64,000 nt of DNA, taken from assembly GCF_041296385.1 (NCBI RefSeq), contig NC_091017.1, forward strand, positions 12,146,001-12,210,000, read 5' to 3'. Source of the DNA: Aphelocoma coerulescens. Lineage: Eukaryota > Chordata > Aves > Passeriformes > Corvidae. This document shows, in pieces, positions 35,166 through 47,739 of this stretch; position 1 is the stretch's first letter; the number at the start of each line of letters is the position of its first letter. Both the position numbers and the translations under genes were made by a program. The notes under the pieces were generated by a model. The model saw only the letters and a program-made list of their open reading frames with translations. It had not been told where the DNA came from and made no database searches.

Positions 35166-35189
35166 TGGCGCACTTCGCTGAGTGAGAGC

Positions 35190-36421
35190 TGCATGGGCAG
35201 CGTGGACTCAGCGAAACCGAAAGGGTGTCGCTGTAGCTCGAGCTGAGCAAAGAAACCGTGCACGGTGCACCGTTGGTGGGTGCAGCATGCACGCGGAAAA
35301 GCAGCAAAGTTCACTGCCATCGCTGGCCTTCTCTTCAGTCCAGACCACTTAAGGCAAACAATTTAGCTGCAGAGCACTGGGCTTGCGTGTGCAGTGCACC
35401 AAATTGCCCAAGACCAGCAAGGGCTCGTTCACAAGCAGAGTCGGCTGAGAGCATTCTTGCTTGCTCCAGAAAGGAAGCCGCAGCTATAGTGCTTCATCCC
35501 ACAGCGTGGACATAGGCACTTTCCTAGTTGTTCAGCCTTGCAGAGTCCCTGCAACTAGAGCTCAGCCAGGAGCAGGCGTCAAAGCAGAAGGCTTTCCTAA
35601 AGCACGCCTCTCCAACCAGCCTTCGGAAATCGCAAATGACACTGTGGCTCTGTGCCTTTCTTCTAAGACAGACGCCCACCTTGCTTTCACTCTCGCAGCT
35701 CCCTTGGCAGCCTCCAGCAGCTGCTTTCCTGGAGAACGGCCCGAGAAGTAGAAGCCAGGGCTGGGCTGCACCTTCGCCTTCCGCACGTAAGCGGCACCAG
35801 ACTCACCGGTGCGCTCTGTTCTTCCCTCCTCCGCTGCATGCTACTACCATCGTGTTCTCCGAAAGACGGAGACTGAAGGGAAGCGCAAATGCTTCCACAG
35901 AGAGCTACAAGAGGAATAGGCAGCAGCAGCACAGGCAAGTGCCGTGGAACTTCCTCCTTCCCAAGGCTATAACGTCAATTCAGCAGGCAGGAGAGTGGCA
36001 GCCACGGTCGTCTTGCAGCCCGTACAACGAGCACGCGAGCCCGGCACTCCGCGGCTTCGTTCTTCGCCTTTTCGAGCACGCCGTACCTTCGTTCCCCCGG
36101 AGGCGGACGGTCTTCTGCTTCTCGCCCGGAACACTGTGCCCGGCAGTGCAGCGCTTTCTGCGGCAAGCTGCAAAGCGCCCGTCAGATGGCGATGCTGTCT
36201 GCCCGCTCCTCGGCTCGAGTGTACTCCGGCGCACGCTGCCGTCTCGCAAGGAGCAAAGAGCTTCGGTAGACAGCTCACACAGGAGAAAGGTGCCAGGACG
36301 ACACCACATTCCTCCTCACCCCTTCTCGTGGCCCACATTGTGGTGCTGCCTTCAAAGCCGTGCGCATTGAAAGACTCTTCCAGCAAGTGCTTCTCCCCTG
36401 GCACACTTCGCTCAGCGACAG
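35190..36421 (+). repeat. A monomer, cluster 4 (single copy)
   Basis: Single terminal-type monomer with C at 35936 (no GT). It carries CACGGTCG near 36004, shared with the cluster 5 copies, and a private A replacing a CpG near 36045. The preceding B has its 402-bp segment inverted, so here A is joined to the inverted arrangement. Confidence 0.94.
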
Positions 36422-39400
36422 CTACGTGGGCAGCGTGGACTCAGCGAAACTGAAAGGGTGTCCTTGTAGCTCGAGCTTGTTGGAGAGGATGAAAGTTTGG
36501 TAAGAAAGTTTCACAGCTATGTAGGCTTGACAGAAAGATCTCTGAATGTAGAAACTTAGCATGAGGTAGAAATGGAAACGAGTTTTGATAGAGAGTAAAA
36601 GGTGTTTTGCTGAAACACTGATCACTGAATAACTGAGAAGGCAAAGGTTGGAGATTGAGTTGGAAGGAGATGTTTTTTATTAGGACACCGGTATGTGAGT
36701 ACAAACAAGCACATGTTTTTCACCAAGTAAATAAGTCTCAAGAAGGCCATAAGGAAATAGAAAACATGTTTTTACCAAAAAGAGAGCTATCGCAGGCAAA
36801 CAAGAAATGTCGATGTAGCAAGAAGAAGAGAGGTCTGAGAATTTTCCACTGTAAGCTTAAATTGTAACATACTTACTCTTGTGATTGGATAAGAATGACT
36901 ATAATATGGTAATGGTAGTAGTCATGATAGGCTACAGGCAAATGTAAAGGTATTGTTGTATGGTGCTTATTGGTTGCTATGTATTGAGATACTCAGCAAA
37001 GAAAAATACATAATGCTTTCTAACTTGAACAGAAAGCGGCTCCAGGTATGCCTACCAGCTGTAGCTGACAGCTGTAGGGCTGGCTCTGGATACCCACTCC
37101 CTGAAATGCTGTAACTTCGCCTATGCAATACACAGCTTTCAAGAGAGCCGCCTGAAGTCCAGACACCCTTCGCGAGCCTTTCTCCTATAGAGCTGTGGAA
37201 AGAAATCGTGCACGCTACACCGAGGGTGCGTGCAGCATGCACGAGCAAAAGCGGCAAAGTTCAGTGCCCTCGCTGGGCTTCCCTTCCGTGCGGATAACGT
37301 GAGGCGAAAAATGAAGCCGCAGAGCACCGGGCTTGCAGGTGCAGTGCACCGAGTTGCAGAAGTCCAGCAGGCTCGTTCACAAGCCAAGCCGGCTGAGGGA
37401 GTCCTCGCGTCTCCAAAAGGGAACGCGGAGCCGTAGCACTTCATCCCACAGCGTGGAGATAGGCACTTTCCTAGTCGTTCAGCCTTGCAGAGTCCCTGCA
37501 GCTAGAGCTCACCCAGGAGCAGGCGTCAAAGCAGAAGGCCCTCCTAAAGCACCCTTTCTCCAAGCAGCCTCCTGAAAGGGCGCATCACAGTGCGGCTCTG
37601 CGCCTTTCTTCTAAGACAGACGCCCGCTATACTTTCGTGCTCGCAGCTCCCTTGGCAGCCTCCAGCAGCTACTCTCCTGGAGAACGGCCGTAGACGTCAA
37701 AGCCAGTGCTGGGCTGCACCTCCGCCCTCCCCAGGTAAGCAACAGCGAACTCACCGGTGCACTCTGTACTTCCCTCCTCCGCTTGCATCCTACATGCATT
37801 CGTGTTCTCCGAAACTCAGAGACTGAAGGGAAGGGCAATTGCTTCCCCAGATAGCTGCAAGGGCACTAGGCAGCAGCAGCACAAATTTCACATGACCTGA
37901 TGCACTGTAGAGATATTACCCTGTTACCCCTCCTTTCTCCTCGTCCTCGACCAATTGTGGTGGGATGTCGAAAGGCTTGGCCAGCGAAAAGCTCATCCAG
38001 CAAGGGCGTCTCTCTTGACGCATTTCCCTGACCGAGAGCTACACAGATGGTCTGGACACTGTAAAACAGCAAGAAAATAATTCTATGTCCAGCTGAGGAA
38101 AATCCGTGCACAGAAAAATGTAGATGCCTGCAGTAAACAATCTGAAGAGCGGCAAAGCTCCAAGCCATCGCTGCGCTTCAGTCCTGTCCGGACCACAGAA
38201 GGCGAAGAACGAAGCAGCTGGGCACCGGCTTCATGGACTCAGTGGCGCGACTTGCAAATGTCCAGCCAAGAGCTGCTTCAACAAGCAGATTCAGCCGAGA
38301 ATGCTCTGCCTGCACTTTCCCTCGCAGCGCTAGGCAGCACCACGTTCTGTTTGCGTGGCAGCCTGATTCCTAACGGAAAGATTCTCAATGCCTGTGTCTG
38401 GCACAGAGAACGGTTTTAGGTCAGCAAGCTCACCCGGCGCTTACCCTCGACGCGTGCAAACCTGTATTTGCACCGCATTCCAGTGGCAGCCCTCTTTCCT
38501 TTCCAGCCGGCACAGCGCCGTCAGATCGCGGTGCTCTCTGCACCTGCCTTCTCGCTTCCAAGTGCCACCGCGCACATTACAGCCTTGCAGGGAGCGAAGA
38601 GGCGGAGAGGCGTCTCGCAAAGAAGAACGTGCCGGGACGAAAAGGTGCTCTTTCCTTTCTCCTCCTCCTTTGCCCGAATGGTGGTGCTGTGTTGAAAGGC
38701 TTGGCCAGCGAAAAGCTCATCCAGCAAGTGTTTCTCTCCTGACGCCTTTCGCTGAGCGAGAGAGCTACACGGACACTTTCGACTCGGGGAAACAGCAAGA
38801 GAATGACTGTACGTCGAGCTGAGGAAAAGCCGTGCACAGCAGCCTGTGGCTGCGTGCAGTGTTCACGCTGAAGAGCGGCAAAGCTCCAAGCCATCGCTGC
38901 GCTTCAGTCCTGTCCGGACCACAGAAGGCGAAGAACGAAGCAGCTGGGCACCGGCTTCATGGGCTCAGTGGAGCGACTTGCAAATGTCCAGCCAAGAGCT
39001 GCTTCAACAAGCAGATTCAGCTGAGAATGCTCTGCCTGCTTCAACAAAGTAAGGCGCAGCCCTTGCACTGCAGCACACTGCCTGGCCAGAAACAGGTTCT
39101 TACACCTTCAGTGCTGCCGAGCCCACGCAGCTTGAGCACACCCAGAAGGACGCGTCCAGAAAGAAGGCGTTCTTCGAGTGCCTTGTCCTTCCTTGTTCTG
39201 TCTTTCATCTGCACCTGAAACAGTGGGTCTACGTGTTTTCCTTCCCAGGGAAAAGAACTTTCATTCTTGTCCAGGAGTCTATGGCTAAAATGGTGATTGC
39301 ATGTCCCATATCCAATACAACCAAGGATTACTCCCGGAGGAAAGCTGCCAGGACAGATGGGTCTTGCTGGCTTTGACCACCCCTGGGCCACCTCTCATAT

Positions 39401-39431
39401 TCTCCTGAAACAGTGGGGTACATGAAGGCAT

Positions 39432-40857
39432 TGCCATACCTGATCATCCCTTGCCATGCAGAGCCCAGCCTTGCATTGCCTTACAGACACCTCTGTGTAC
39501 CTCCCTTGCCCTTCCTATGTCTCCATTGCATGGCCTTGTTCACCAATCTCCCACCTTGACTTTCTTACCCCTTGTTTCCTGGTCTTGTCTTGCCTGCTTC
39601 TCCTATGACTCTCTTGGCCTTGCCTAAGTCTCTCTTGCCTTGCTTTGCAAAGCCAACACTTGCCTTGCCCTGCTACCCCTCTTTCCCTCGCCTAGTCTAC
39701 CCACCTTTGACTGGCCTATCCATCCGATCATCACCTTTTCTGCACCACCCCTCCATGCTCTTGTCTTGCCTTGGCCTGCCTACCCTTCCCTTGCCTTGCA
39801 CTGCCTTGCATAACCCTTGCCCTTCTTGACATTTGTGCCCCTTTCCAACATGGCCTTGCTTTCCTTTGCCTACCCCTCCCAATCCCTGCTTTGCCTACAG
39901 ATTCCTGGCCTTCTTTTGTCTACCACTCCTTTGCCTTTTGTGGGAACCAACAGCTGGTCTGAAGGCCTCACAGACATTTCCGTTGATACAATCATTTTGT
40001 ACCCGTGAGAATTGCAGAAGCAAGAAGATAAACAACAGAAAGAAGTTGTAACAGCTGCAAAAGGGACGATACTGGCTGATGTTTAGCAAAGAATGTGTGT
40101 ACACTATAGACAACCAGTAGTATTGTATTATAGCAAAATAATAGTCCATGCACATGTAGCTAAAAAAGTGCATAAGAGAAGATGCATAAATAATACAAGT
40201 GGTTTTTTGCCATTGCTCGGGGCAGAGAGTGTATGTGTGTCGTGACCGTCTCAACAGCAACAGCCTTGCACTGCCTTTCATAACCAGCCCCTGCCTACTG
40301 CCTCCTTCCCTGGCCTTCCATGTCTTGTCTTCCTCTCCTTTGATTTAACTTGCTTCTCCTATCTCTCCCTTGCTTGCCTTACTCCACTGACCTTTCTGTG
40401 TTCTTGCCTTGACTTGCCTAGCTGTTCCTTGCTTCACATTGCTTTGTGTAAGCATTCCCTGTTTTTATTTGCCTACCCCTTTCTTGCCTGGCCTTTCCTT
40501 GCCTAGCCTTTCTTGTCTTTGCCTGCCCTCTGCATCACTGGACTTACCTTCCTATGCCCTGCCTTCCCTACAACTTCTGGGCCTTCTCTTGCCTCGCACT
40601 CATTGGCCCTACTTTGCTGCCTGCTCACTGCTCTTGCTTTGCTTTCCCTAACTTTCCCTTGACTTGACTAGAATTGCCTAAACTTGCTTTGACTGCATTG
40701 CCTTGCCTGCATGGAAGAAAAGGCAAGGCAGGGCAAAGCAAGGAAATCATAGGCAGGGCAGGGCAAGGGAGACATAGGCAAGAGAGACGTAGCCAAGGAA
40801 GGCAAAGCAAGGGTAGGCTAGGAAAAACCAGGCAATGGTACTGAAGGCAACGCAAGG
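39432..40857. repeat. CTTGCC-like tract, B copy 4
   Basis: Same structure as 5475-6900: interruption at 39938-40262, strand switch at the hairpin 40699-40730. The 1-bp deletion lies just downstream (near 40900). Confidence 0.85.
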
Positions 40858-43800
40858 CCAAGTGACTCATAATGCCTTTCCTTGGAATGCAAAGGTCTGA
40901 ATCCCAGTGTTGGTGGAGCAGATGATAAGGTCCCATGGGGAAGTAAACTCAACTGAGACATTTCTCTCCTGGCACCTCTTGTGTAGGAGCAATTCTTAGA
41001 TATATTCAATATTGGCGGTAGCACGCCAGTTCCTCAGAGAGGATGACAATGCTTTTCCATGGGAAGGAAAGCACCTAGCCCCAGTGTTTCAGGTGCACAT
41101 AAGAAGCTGCCTAGTGGAGGTAAAGGGCAGCAGCAACTTTCTGTCCTGGCATATTTGGTGTAGAAGCACTGCCTTGATTTGTACAAGTATGGAGTTGCTA
41201 CGCCCTATTTTCAAGGCAGTCTCCTGAAAAAGTCAATTTTGGCATGTCGTTTCCACTTCTGAAAGGTGGTCTTCTGAACTCTTGGCAGTAAGCCAAGACA
41301 AGCAGCTATGCTCATCCTTGGTGTGCAGCTGATTTAGACACCAGGGCAGGTAATGTCCAGTAACAGTGTTCTGGCACATTGGATGGGAGCAGTTCCTGGA
41401 TGTTTTCTATTTTGGAGGAGGAGATCCCAGTTCTTCTGAGATGGGCTCATAGTTTCTCTCTTTGGCAAAGAAAGCAGTTTTGGATCTGCATGTAGGGTGT
41501 TCTCAGCGAATTAATGGCTTTTCCTCATGGGCAGTTCTGTGGGCTATAGCTGTTGAACTGTTAGAGAAGGAATGAAAAAGCCAAGCTGTTGAACAAATTT
41601 GCATCCTGCTGACTTTAGCAGCCCCTGATAAAATTCTGTTTGCATCCTGACTCTGTGAGACTGAAGGATTATGATGGTACTTAAAGCTGAGGAGGAAAGT
41701 GCACATAGAAGAGCATGTGAATTTAATGGCTCTTCCTAGTAGGCAGTTCTCTGGGCTAGAGCTGTTGAACTGTTAGAGAGGGAATGCAAGAGCCAAGCTT
41801 CTGAGCTCTTTTCCCTGCTACCTTTAAAGTATGAGCATTCCCTGGTGCTCTCCTATTTGGATAATAAGTTAGAGTGGGTTTCACATTCACTTTGAAGAAT
41901 AGAAACAGCGCCATGTGAACCTGTGCCATCAGCTTTCCTTTCCAACTAAATGTTCCTACTTGCAATCTTGCAATTCTTACTTGCAATCATGCAGAGCACC
42001 GTGCTTGAGGCTGGTGCATTGAAGAAAATTAAATTAGGGCTGTATCAGTACAAAGGAGAGATTGCCATTTGCAAAACCTCGTTTCGCTTAAGTTAGTAAT
42101 ATTGTAAGTGTTAATTGAGTGGTCATTGGTTGCCTATCACCATCCTGATGCACTAATTTCATCAAGTGTAAATATTGGTCACAAAAGGTGCCCATTCAGC
42201 AACCTGTTGCTGTCTCCACATGGAAGTGTCTTCCGGACGAAATCAAAAGACATTCGAAGAGCCAGGATCCGCAAAGGAACAAACTATTGCCACATGAATG
42301 GTGCTGGGCGCCATGAGGAGCAGTTAACTTTAACCTGCGCGCTGTCAGCACTCAGAAGAACAACCCCAGCATGGCAGGGGGGACTTGCAAAAGAAGGAAA
42401 GGCCCCTCACCTAGCTATAAACCACCCAAAGTGCAGAGCCAAGTTGAAAACACCACTGCTCTCAAATCAACCGTGTCAGGACAAAAAGATTTCACTGATC
42501 TCCCCCTTCCAGGTACAAACTCTTATTTGCACCACACTCAGAGGGCAATGTGAGCTCCCCAGCGCTGTCTTTCACTCTCGCAGAGTCCAGATACTAACTT
42601 GTGAACATCCTACACAAACATTAGCTCATGAAAGTGCCAGCTTGAGCAAGAACAGCAGACCCTCCCATTGCACCCCCTTGTCATCCAGAGTGCGGCGGTT
42701 TGTTGAAAATCATGGACTCGGAAAGACCAATGCAGCAACTGCTTTTCTCTCTCCTACTGCCTTTCCCTGAGCGAGAGGTAGATGGATGATGTGGACTTAG
42801 TGGAACAGAAAGAGTATGACTGTACTTATAAGGGAGGAAAACCCCCCACAGCATACTGTGCTGTGTGCAGTACACGCTCTGAAAAGAGACAAAGCTGAAT
42901 GCTGCCAGCGGGCTTCGGTTCTCAGACTGCTTGCATGGGCAGAGCTGCGGGCTCTTTTAAGGATGGAAACTGGCATCTGTGAGTGTAAAGAATGTGACTT
43001 TCCACACAGCTTAGAAGAAAGGTGCATAGCCCCAGTGAGAAGTGTGTACGTGAAAGACTGGCAGAAGAAGTCGCAGTCCAGCAAGGCTGGTATCTTTTTC
43101 TTTGTGCCAAATAGGCACCTTGGGAACATGAAAGTACTTGATGGTAGCCAAACTGACAGTGAAGGCACAGAACACCGTCGGGTGTGTGCAGTGTACAGAC
43201 GCAATGTAAAAGCCCTGAGTACCATTTGACTGCAGTCATAGTGCAAGTTTGCAACTGTACCATGCAAGGCCAGTGAAAGCTTCCTGTGCGGCCACATTTT
43301 CGTATTGGAGCTCGCTAGCTGGAAGTGATTCGGTTTGTCTGCAGTATCCGCTCGACTGAATGTGATGTGTCACTGGAAAGAAAAGTACAGACCAGCAGTG
43401 CGTTTGATATGGTTCAGGGGCTGCAAAGGGAATGTACAGGCCACCTCTGGGATTTTGGTCTTTGTGCATTCCCATGGCAGCAGTTCCTGGATGTTTTTGT
43501 TCTACAGTTTAGGCTCAGTGAGAGAGAAAAAATGCGAGAGCACGCATAGCAGAGCCACAGGGAGAATTGCTGAGGTATGAGTTGCGTGCTGTTCAGATAC
43601 TGCCGTACCAAAGGCCTACCTAAACACTGCTGCTGATCTAGCATGTCTTTCTGTAGCAAGACTTGTTGGTACTGCAAAACAGAAGATGCGTGAGGTCAAA
43701 TGAATCTGGACAGAAAATTTCAGACGAGCAGCCTATGAGTGCATGATTGAAACAGTAAATTTAGGTGACAGAATAGATCGTGGCATCGATTTGCGTAGTG

Positions 43801-44809
43801 TTAATATTCTCTGAAGGGAATGCAAAAAGCCAAGATGTGTTTTCCATTCTAGCTGTTCCTGACAAAAACTGAGGAATAAAACTTTCGTTCTAGATGGAAT
43901 GTAACATTCAGTTCCCAGGATTTTGCACTCCAAAGTTCAACAAAAGAGTTTCCACAAGAATCTTGAGAAGAAGCACAATCACTTCCACCTAGAGCTGGAA
44001 GAGGAAGAGGCAGCGGCACAAGCAAGTGCCCTTGAGCGTCCTCCTTCCGAATGCTAGAACGTCAATTCAGCAGGCAGGAGTGCAGCAGCCACCCTTCGTC
44101 TTGCAAGCCCATACGACGCGCACACCAGCCCGGTGCTCTGCGGCTTCGTCCTTCGCCTTTTCGAGCACGCCGTACCTTCATTCTCCCGGAGGCGAACAGC
44201 GGTCTGCTTCTCGCACGGAACGCTGTGTCGGCAGCCAAGCGCTCCAGTGCACTGCTTCTGCCCAAACACGCCTGGGCCCTGCACCTCTCCTTCCCAGCGC
44301 TACGTAGCAGCACAATCTGTCCCTCTTGCGATCCCAAGCTAAGCGGAAAGCTTCTCGGCTACGTCTCCCGCAGAGAGCTGTGCCAGGACAATAAGCTTGC
44401 AAGCACTTTGCTCCTGACACTAGTGGCAACAGGGATTCGCACCACCTTCCAGGAGCAGTCCTCTTGCCTTTTACAAGGTGCAAAAGCGCCCCCTCTGTGG
44501 CGGTGCTGTCTGCCCGGTCTTTCTCGGCTCGAAGCACCACGAGGCACACAAGACTCTCTCGCAAGGACCGAAATTCCCGATAGGCGTCTCTGCGCTTTCT
44601 GCAATGCTGCACGCACAAGCCCGGTGCTCTGAGGCTTCGTTCTTCGCCTTTCGTTGTCTGGGCAGAAGAGAAGCCGAGCGAGGCCATTGTGCTTTGCCGC
44701 TTGTCAGTGTGCTGTGCACGGTTTTTCCGCAGCTCGAGCTAGCGGGAGACCCCTTCGGTTTCGCGGCGTCCACACTACCCATGGTAGCTCTCGCTCAGCG
44801 AAACTTGAA

Positions 44810-45251
44810 GGGGAGAAGCACTTGCTGGAGAAGTCTTTCAACGTGCAAGGCTTTGAAGGCAGCACCCCAATCGGGACATGAGGAGGGCTGATGAAGAACG
44901 TGGTTCTTTCTTGGCAACTTTCTCCTGTGCGAGATGTCTACCGAAGATCTTTGCTCCTTGCCAGACTGCAGTGTGCACCAGAGTACACTCTGGCCGAGAA
45001 GGAGAAGGCAGACAGCACCACCATCTGACGGGCCCTATGCAGGTTATGACAGAAAGCAGACTGCCCCTGGAAGGCACTGGCAGCTACGAGTTCCCCAAGT
45101 GTCAGGGGCAAATGCTGGGCGAGCTCGTCATCCTGGCACGGTTCTCTGTGCGAGAGCGACTTCTCAGCGGTCCTTCTCGTGGCCCCGATTGCGCTGCTGT
45201 GTTTTCAAAGTCCTGCACACTGAAAGACTCATCCAGCAAGTGCTTCTCCCC
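44810..45251 (-). repeat. IR-flanked 402-bp segment, inverted orientation (B copy 4)
   Basis: Arms 44810-44829 and 45232-45251, interior 44830-45231 inverted as in B copy 3. It lacks the CTCGAG patch, so it is not simply identical to copy 3. Confidence 0.92.
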
Positions 45252-45275
45252 TGGCGCACTTCGCTGAGTGAGAGC

Positions 45276-46507
45276 TGCATGGGCAGCGTGGACTCAGCGA
45301 AACCGAAAGGGTGTCGCTGTAGCTCGAGCTGAGCAAAGAAACCGTGCACGGTGCACCGTTGGTGGGTGCAGCATGCACGCGGAAAAGCAGCAAAGTTCAC
45401 TGCCATCGCTGGCCTTCTCTTCAGTCCAGACCACTTAAGGCAAACAATTTAGCTGCAGAGCACTGGGCTTGCGTGTGCAGTGCACCAAATTGCCCAAGAC
45501 CAGCAAGGGCTCGTTCACAAGCAGAGTCGGCTGAGAGCATTCTTGCTTGCTCCAGAAAGGAAGCCGCAGCTATAGTGCTTCATCCCACAGCGTGGACATA
45601 GGCACTTTCCTAGTTGTTCAGCCTTGCAGAGTCCCTGCAACTAGAGCTCAGCCAGGAGCAGGCGTCAAAGCAGAAGGCTTTCCTAAAGCACGCCTCTCCA
45701 ACCAGCCTTCGGAAATCGCAAATGACACTGTGGCTCTGTGCCTTTCTTCTAAGACAGACGCCCACCTTGCTTTCACTCTCGCAGCTCCCTTGGCAGCCTC
45801 CAGCAGCTGCTTTCCTGGAGAACGGCCCGAGAAGTAGAAGCCAGGGCTGGGCTGCACCTTCGCCTTCCGCACGTAAGCGGCACCAGACTCACCGGTGCGC
45901 TCTGTTCTTCCCTCCTCCGCTGCATGCTACTACCATCGTGTTCTCGGAAAGACGGAGACTGAAGGGAAGCGTAAATGCTTCCACAGAGAGCTACAAGAGG
46001 AATAGGCAGCAGCAGCACAGGAAAGTGCCGTGGAACTTCCTCCTTCCCAAGGCTATAACGTCAATTCAGCAGGCAGGAGAGTGGCAGCCACGGTCGTCTT
46101 GCAGCCCGTACAACGAGCACGCGAGCCCGGCGCTCCGCGGCTTCGTTCTTCGCCTTTTCGAGCACGCCGTACCTTCGTTCCCCCGGAGGCGGACGGTCTT
46201 CTGCTTCTCGCCCGGAACACTGTGCCCGGCAGTGCAGCGCTTTCTGCGGCAAGCTGCAAAGCGCCCGTCAGATGGCGATGCTGTCTGCCCGCTCCTCGGC
46301 TCGAGTGTACTCCGGCGCACGCTGCCGTCTCGCAAGGAGCAAAGAGCTTCGGTAGACATCTCGCACAGGAGAAAGTTGCCAAGAAAGAACCACGTTCTTC
46401 ATCAGCCCTCCTCATGTCCCGATTGGGGTGCTGCCTTCAAAGCCTTGCACATTGAAAGACTTCTCCAGCAAGTGCTTCTCCCCTGGCGCACTTCGCTGAG
46501 TGAGAGC
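45276..46507 (+). repeat. A monomer, cluster 5 copy 1
   Basis: Has A at 46022 (CAGGAAAGTG), the third allele at the donor-like site. It also has a private T near 45972 and CACGGTCG near 46092. The preceding B is the second of the two with an inverted 402-bp segment. Confidence 0.94.
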
Positions 46508-47739
46508 TGCATGGGCAGCGTGGACTGAGCGAAACCGAAAGGGTGTCGCTGTAGCTCGAGCTGAGCAAAGAAACCGTGCACGGTGCACCGTTGGTGGGTG
46601 CAGCATGCACGCGGAAAAGCAGCAAAGTTCACTGCCATCGCTGGCCTTCTCTTCAGTCCAGACCACTTAAGGCAAACAATTTAGCTGCAGAGCACTGGGC
46701 TTGCGTGTGCAGTGCACCAAATTGCCCAAGACCAGCAAGGGCTCGTTCACAAGCAGAGTCGGCTGAGAGCATTCTTGCTTGCTCCAGAAAGGAAGCCGCA
46801 GCTATAGTGCTTCATCCCACAGCGTGGACATAGGCACTTTCCTAGTTGTTCAGCCTTGCAGAGTCCCTGCAACTAGAGCTCAGCCAGGAGCAGGCGTCAA
46901 AGCAGAAGGCTTTCCTAAAGCACGCCTCTCCAACCAGCCTTCGGAAATCGCAAATGACACTGTGGCTCTGTGCCTTTCTCCTAAGACAGACGCCCACCTT
47001 GCTTTCACTCTCGCAGCTCCCTTGGCAGCCTCCAGCAGCTGCTTTCCTGGAGAACGGCCCGAGAAGTAGAAGCCAGGGCTGGGCTGCACCTTCGCCTTCC
47101 GCACGTAAGCGGCACCAGACTCACCGGTGCGCTCTGTTCTTCCCTCCTCCGCTGCATGCTACTACCATCGTGTTCTCCGAAAGACGGAGACTGAAGGGAA
47201 GCGCAAATGCTTCCACAGAGAGCTACAAGAGGAATAGGCAGCAGCAGCACAGGCAAGTGCCGTGGAACTTGCTCCTTCCCAAGGCTATAACGTCAATTCA
47301 GCAGGCAGGAGAGTGGCAGCCACGGTCGTCTTGCAGCCCGTACAACGAGCACGCGAGCCCGGCGCTCCGCGGCTTCGTTCTTCGCCTTTTCGAGCACGCC
47401 GTACCTTCGTTCCCCCGGAGGCGGACGGTCTTCTGCTTCTCGCCCGGAACACTGTGCCCGGCAGTGCAGCGCTTTCTGCGGCAAGCTGCAAAGCGCCCGT
47501 CAGATGGCGATGCTGTCTGCCCGCTCCTCGGCTCGAGTGTACTCCGGCGCACGCTGCCGTCTCGCAAGGAGCAAAGAGCTTCGGTAGACAGCTCACACAG
47601 GAGAAAGGTGCCAGGACGACACCACATTCCTCCTCACCCCTTCTCGTGGCCCACATTGTGGTGCTGCCTTCAAAGCCGTGCGCATTGAAAGACTCTTCCA
47701 GCAAGTGCTTCTCCCCTGGCACACTTCGCTCAGCGACAG
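46508..47739 (+). repeat. A monomer, cluster 5 copy 2 (terminal copy)
   Basis: The head carries GGACTGAGCG, creating a TGA in the frame that is open in other copies; the same change is in 56595-57826. C at 47254 (no GT). Private substitutions lie near 46980 and 47271. The 3' end is the diverged terminal type with AGCTCACAC. Confidence 0.93.

Larger units (their letters stand above)
26335..35189 (+). repeat. B spacer, copy 3 (8,855 bp), 402-bp segment inverted
   Basis: Positions equal copy 1 plus 23870. AT-rich insert 26391-27099, A relatives 27100-28965, CTTGCC tract 29345-30770 with LTR-like block 29851-30175 and hairpin 30612-30643. The 402-bp segment at 34744-35145 is reverse-complemented relative to copies 1, 2 and 5. 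Private variants lie near 31171, 34132 and 34259. Confidence 0.95.
36422..45275 (+). repeat. B spacer, copy 4 (8,854 bp), 402-bp segment inverted
   Basis: Positions equal copy 1 plus 33957 up to about 40900, then plus 33956 because of a 1-bp deletion also present in copy 6. AT-rich insert 36478-37186, A relatives 37187-39052, CTTGCC tract 39432-40857 with LTR-like block 39938-40262 and hairpin 40699-40730. The 402-bp segment (44830-45231) is inverted, as in copy 3. It shares CCTAACGG near 38369 with copy 6 and the AAATGTCC variant near 38257 with copy 5. Confidence 0.95.
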
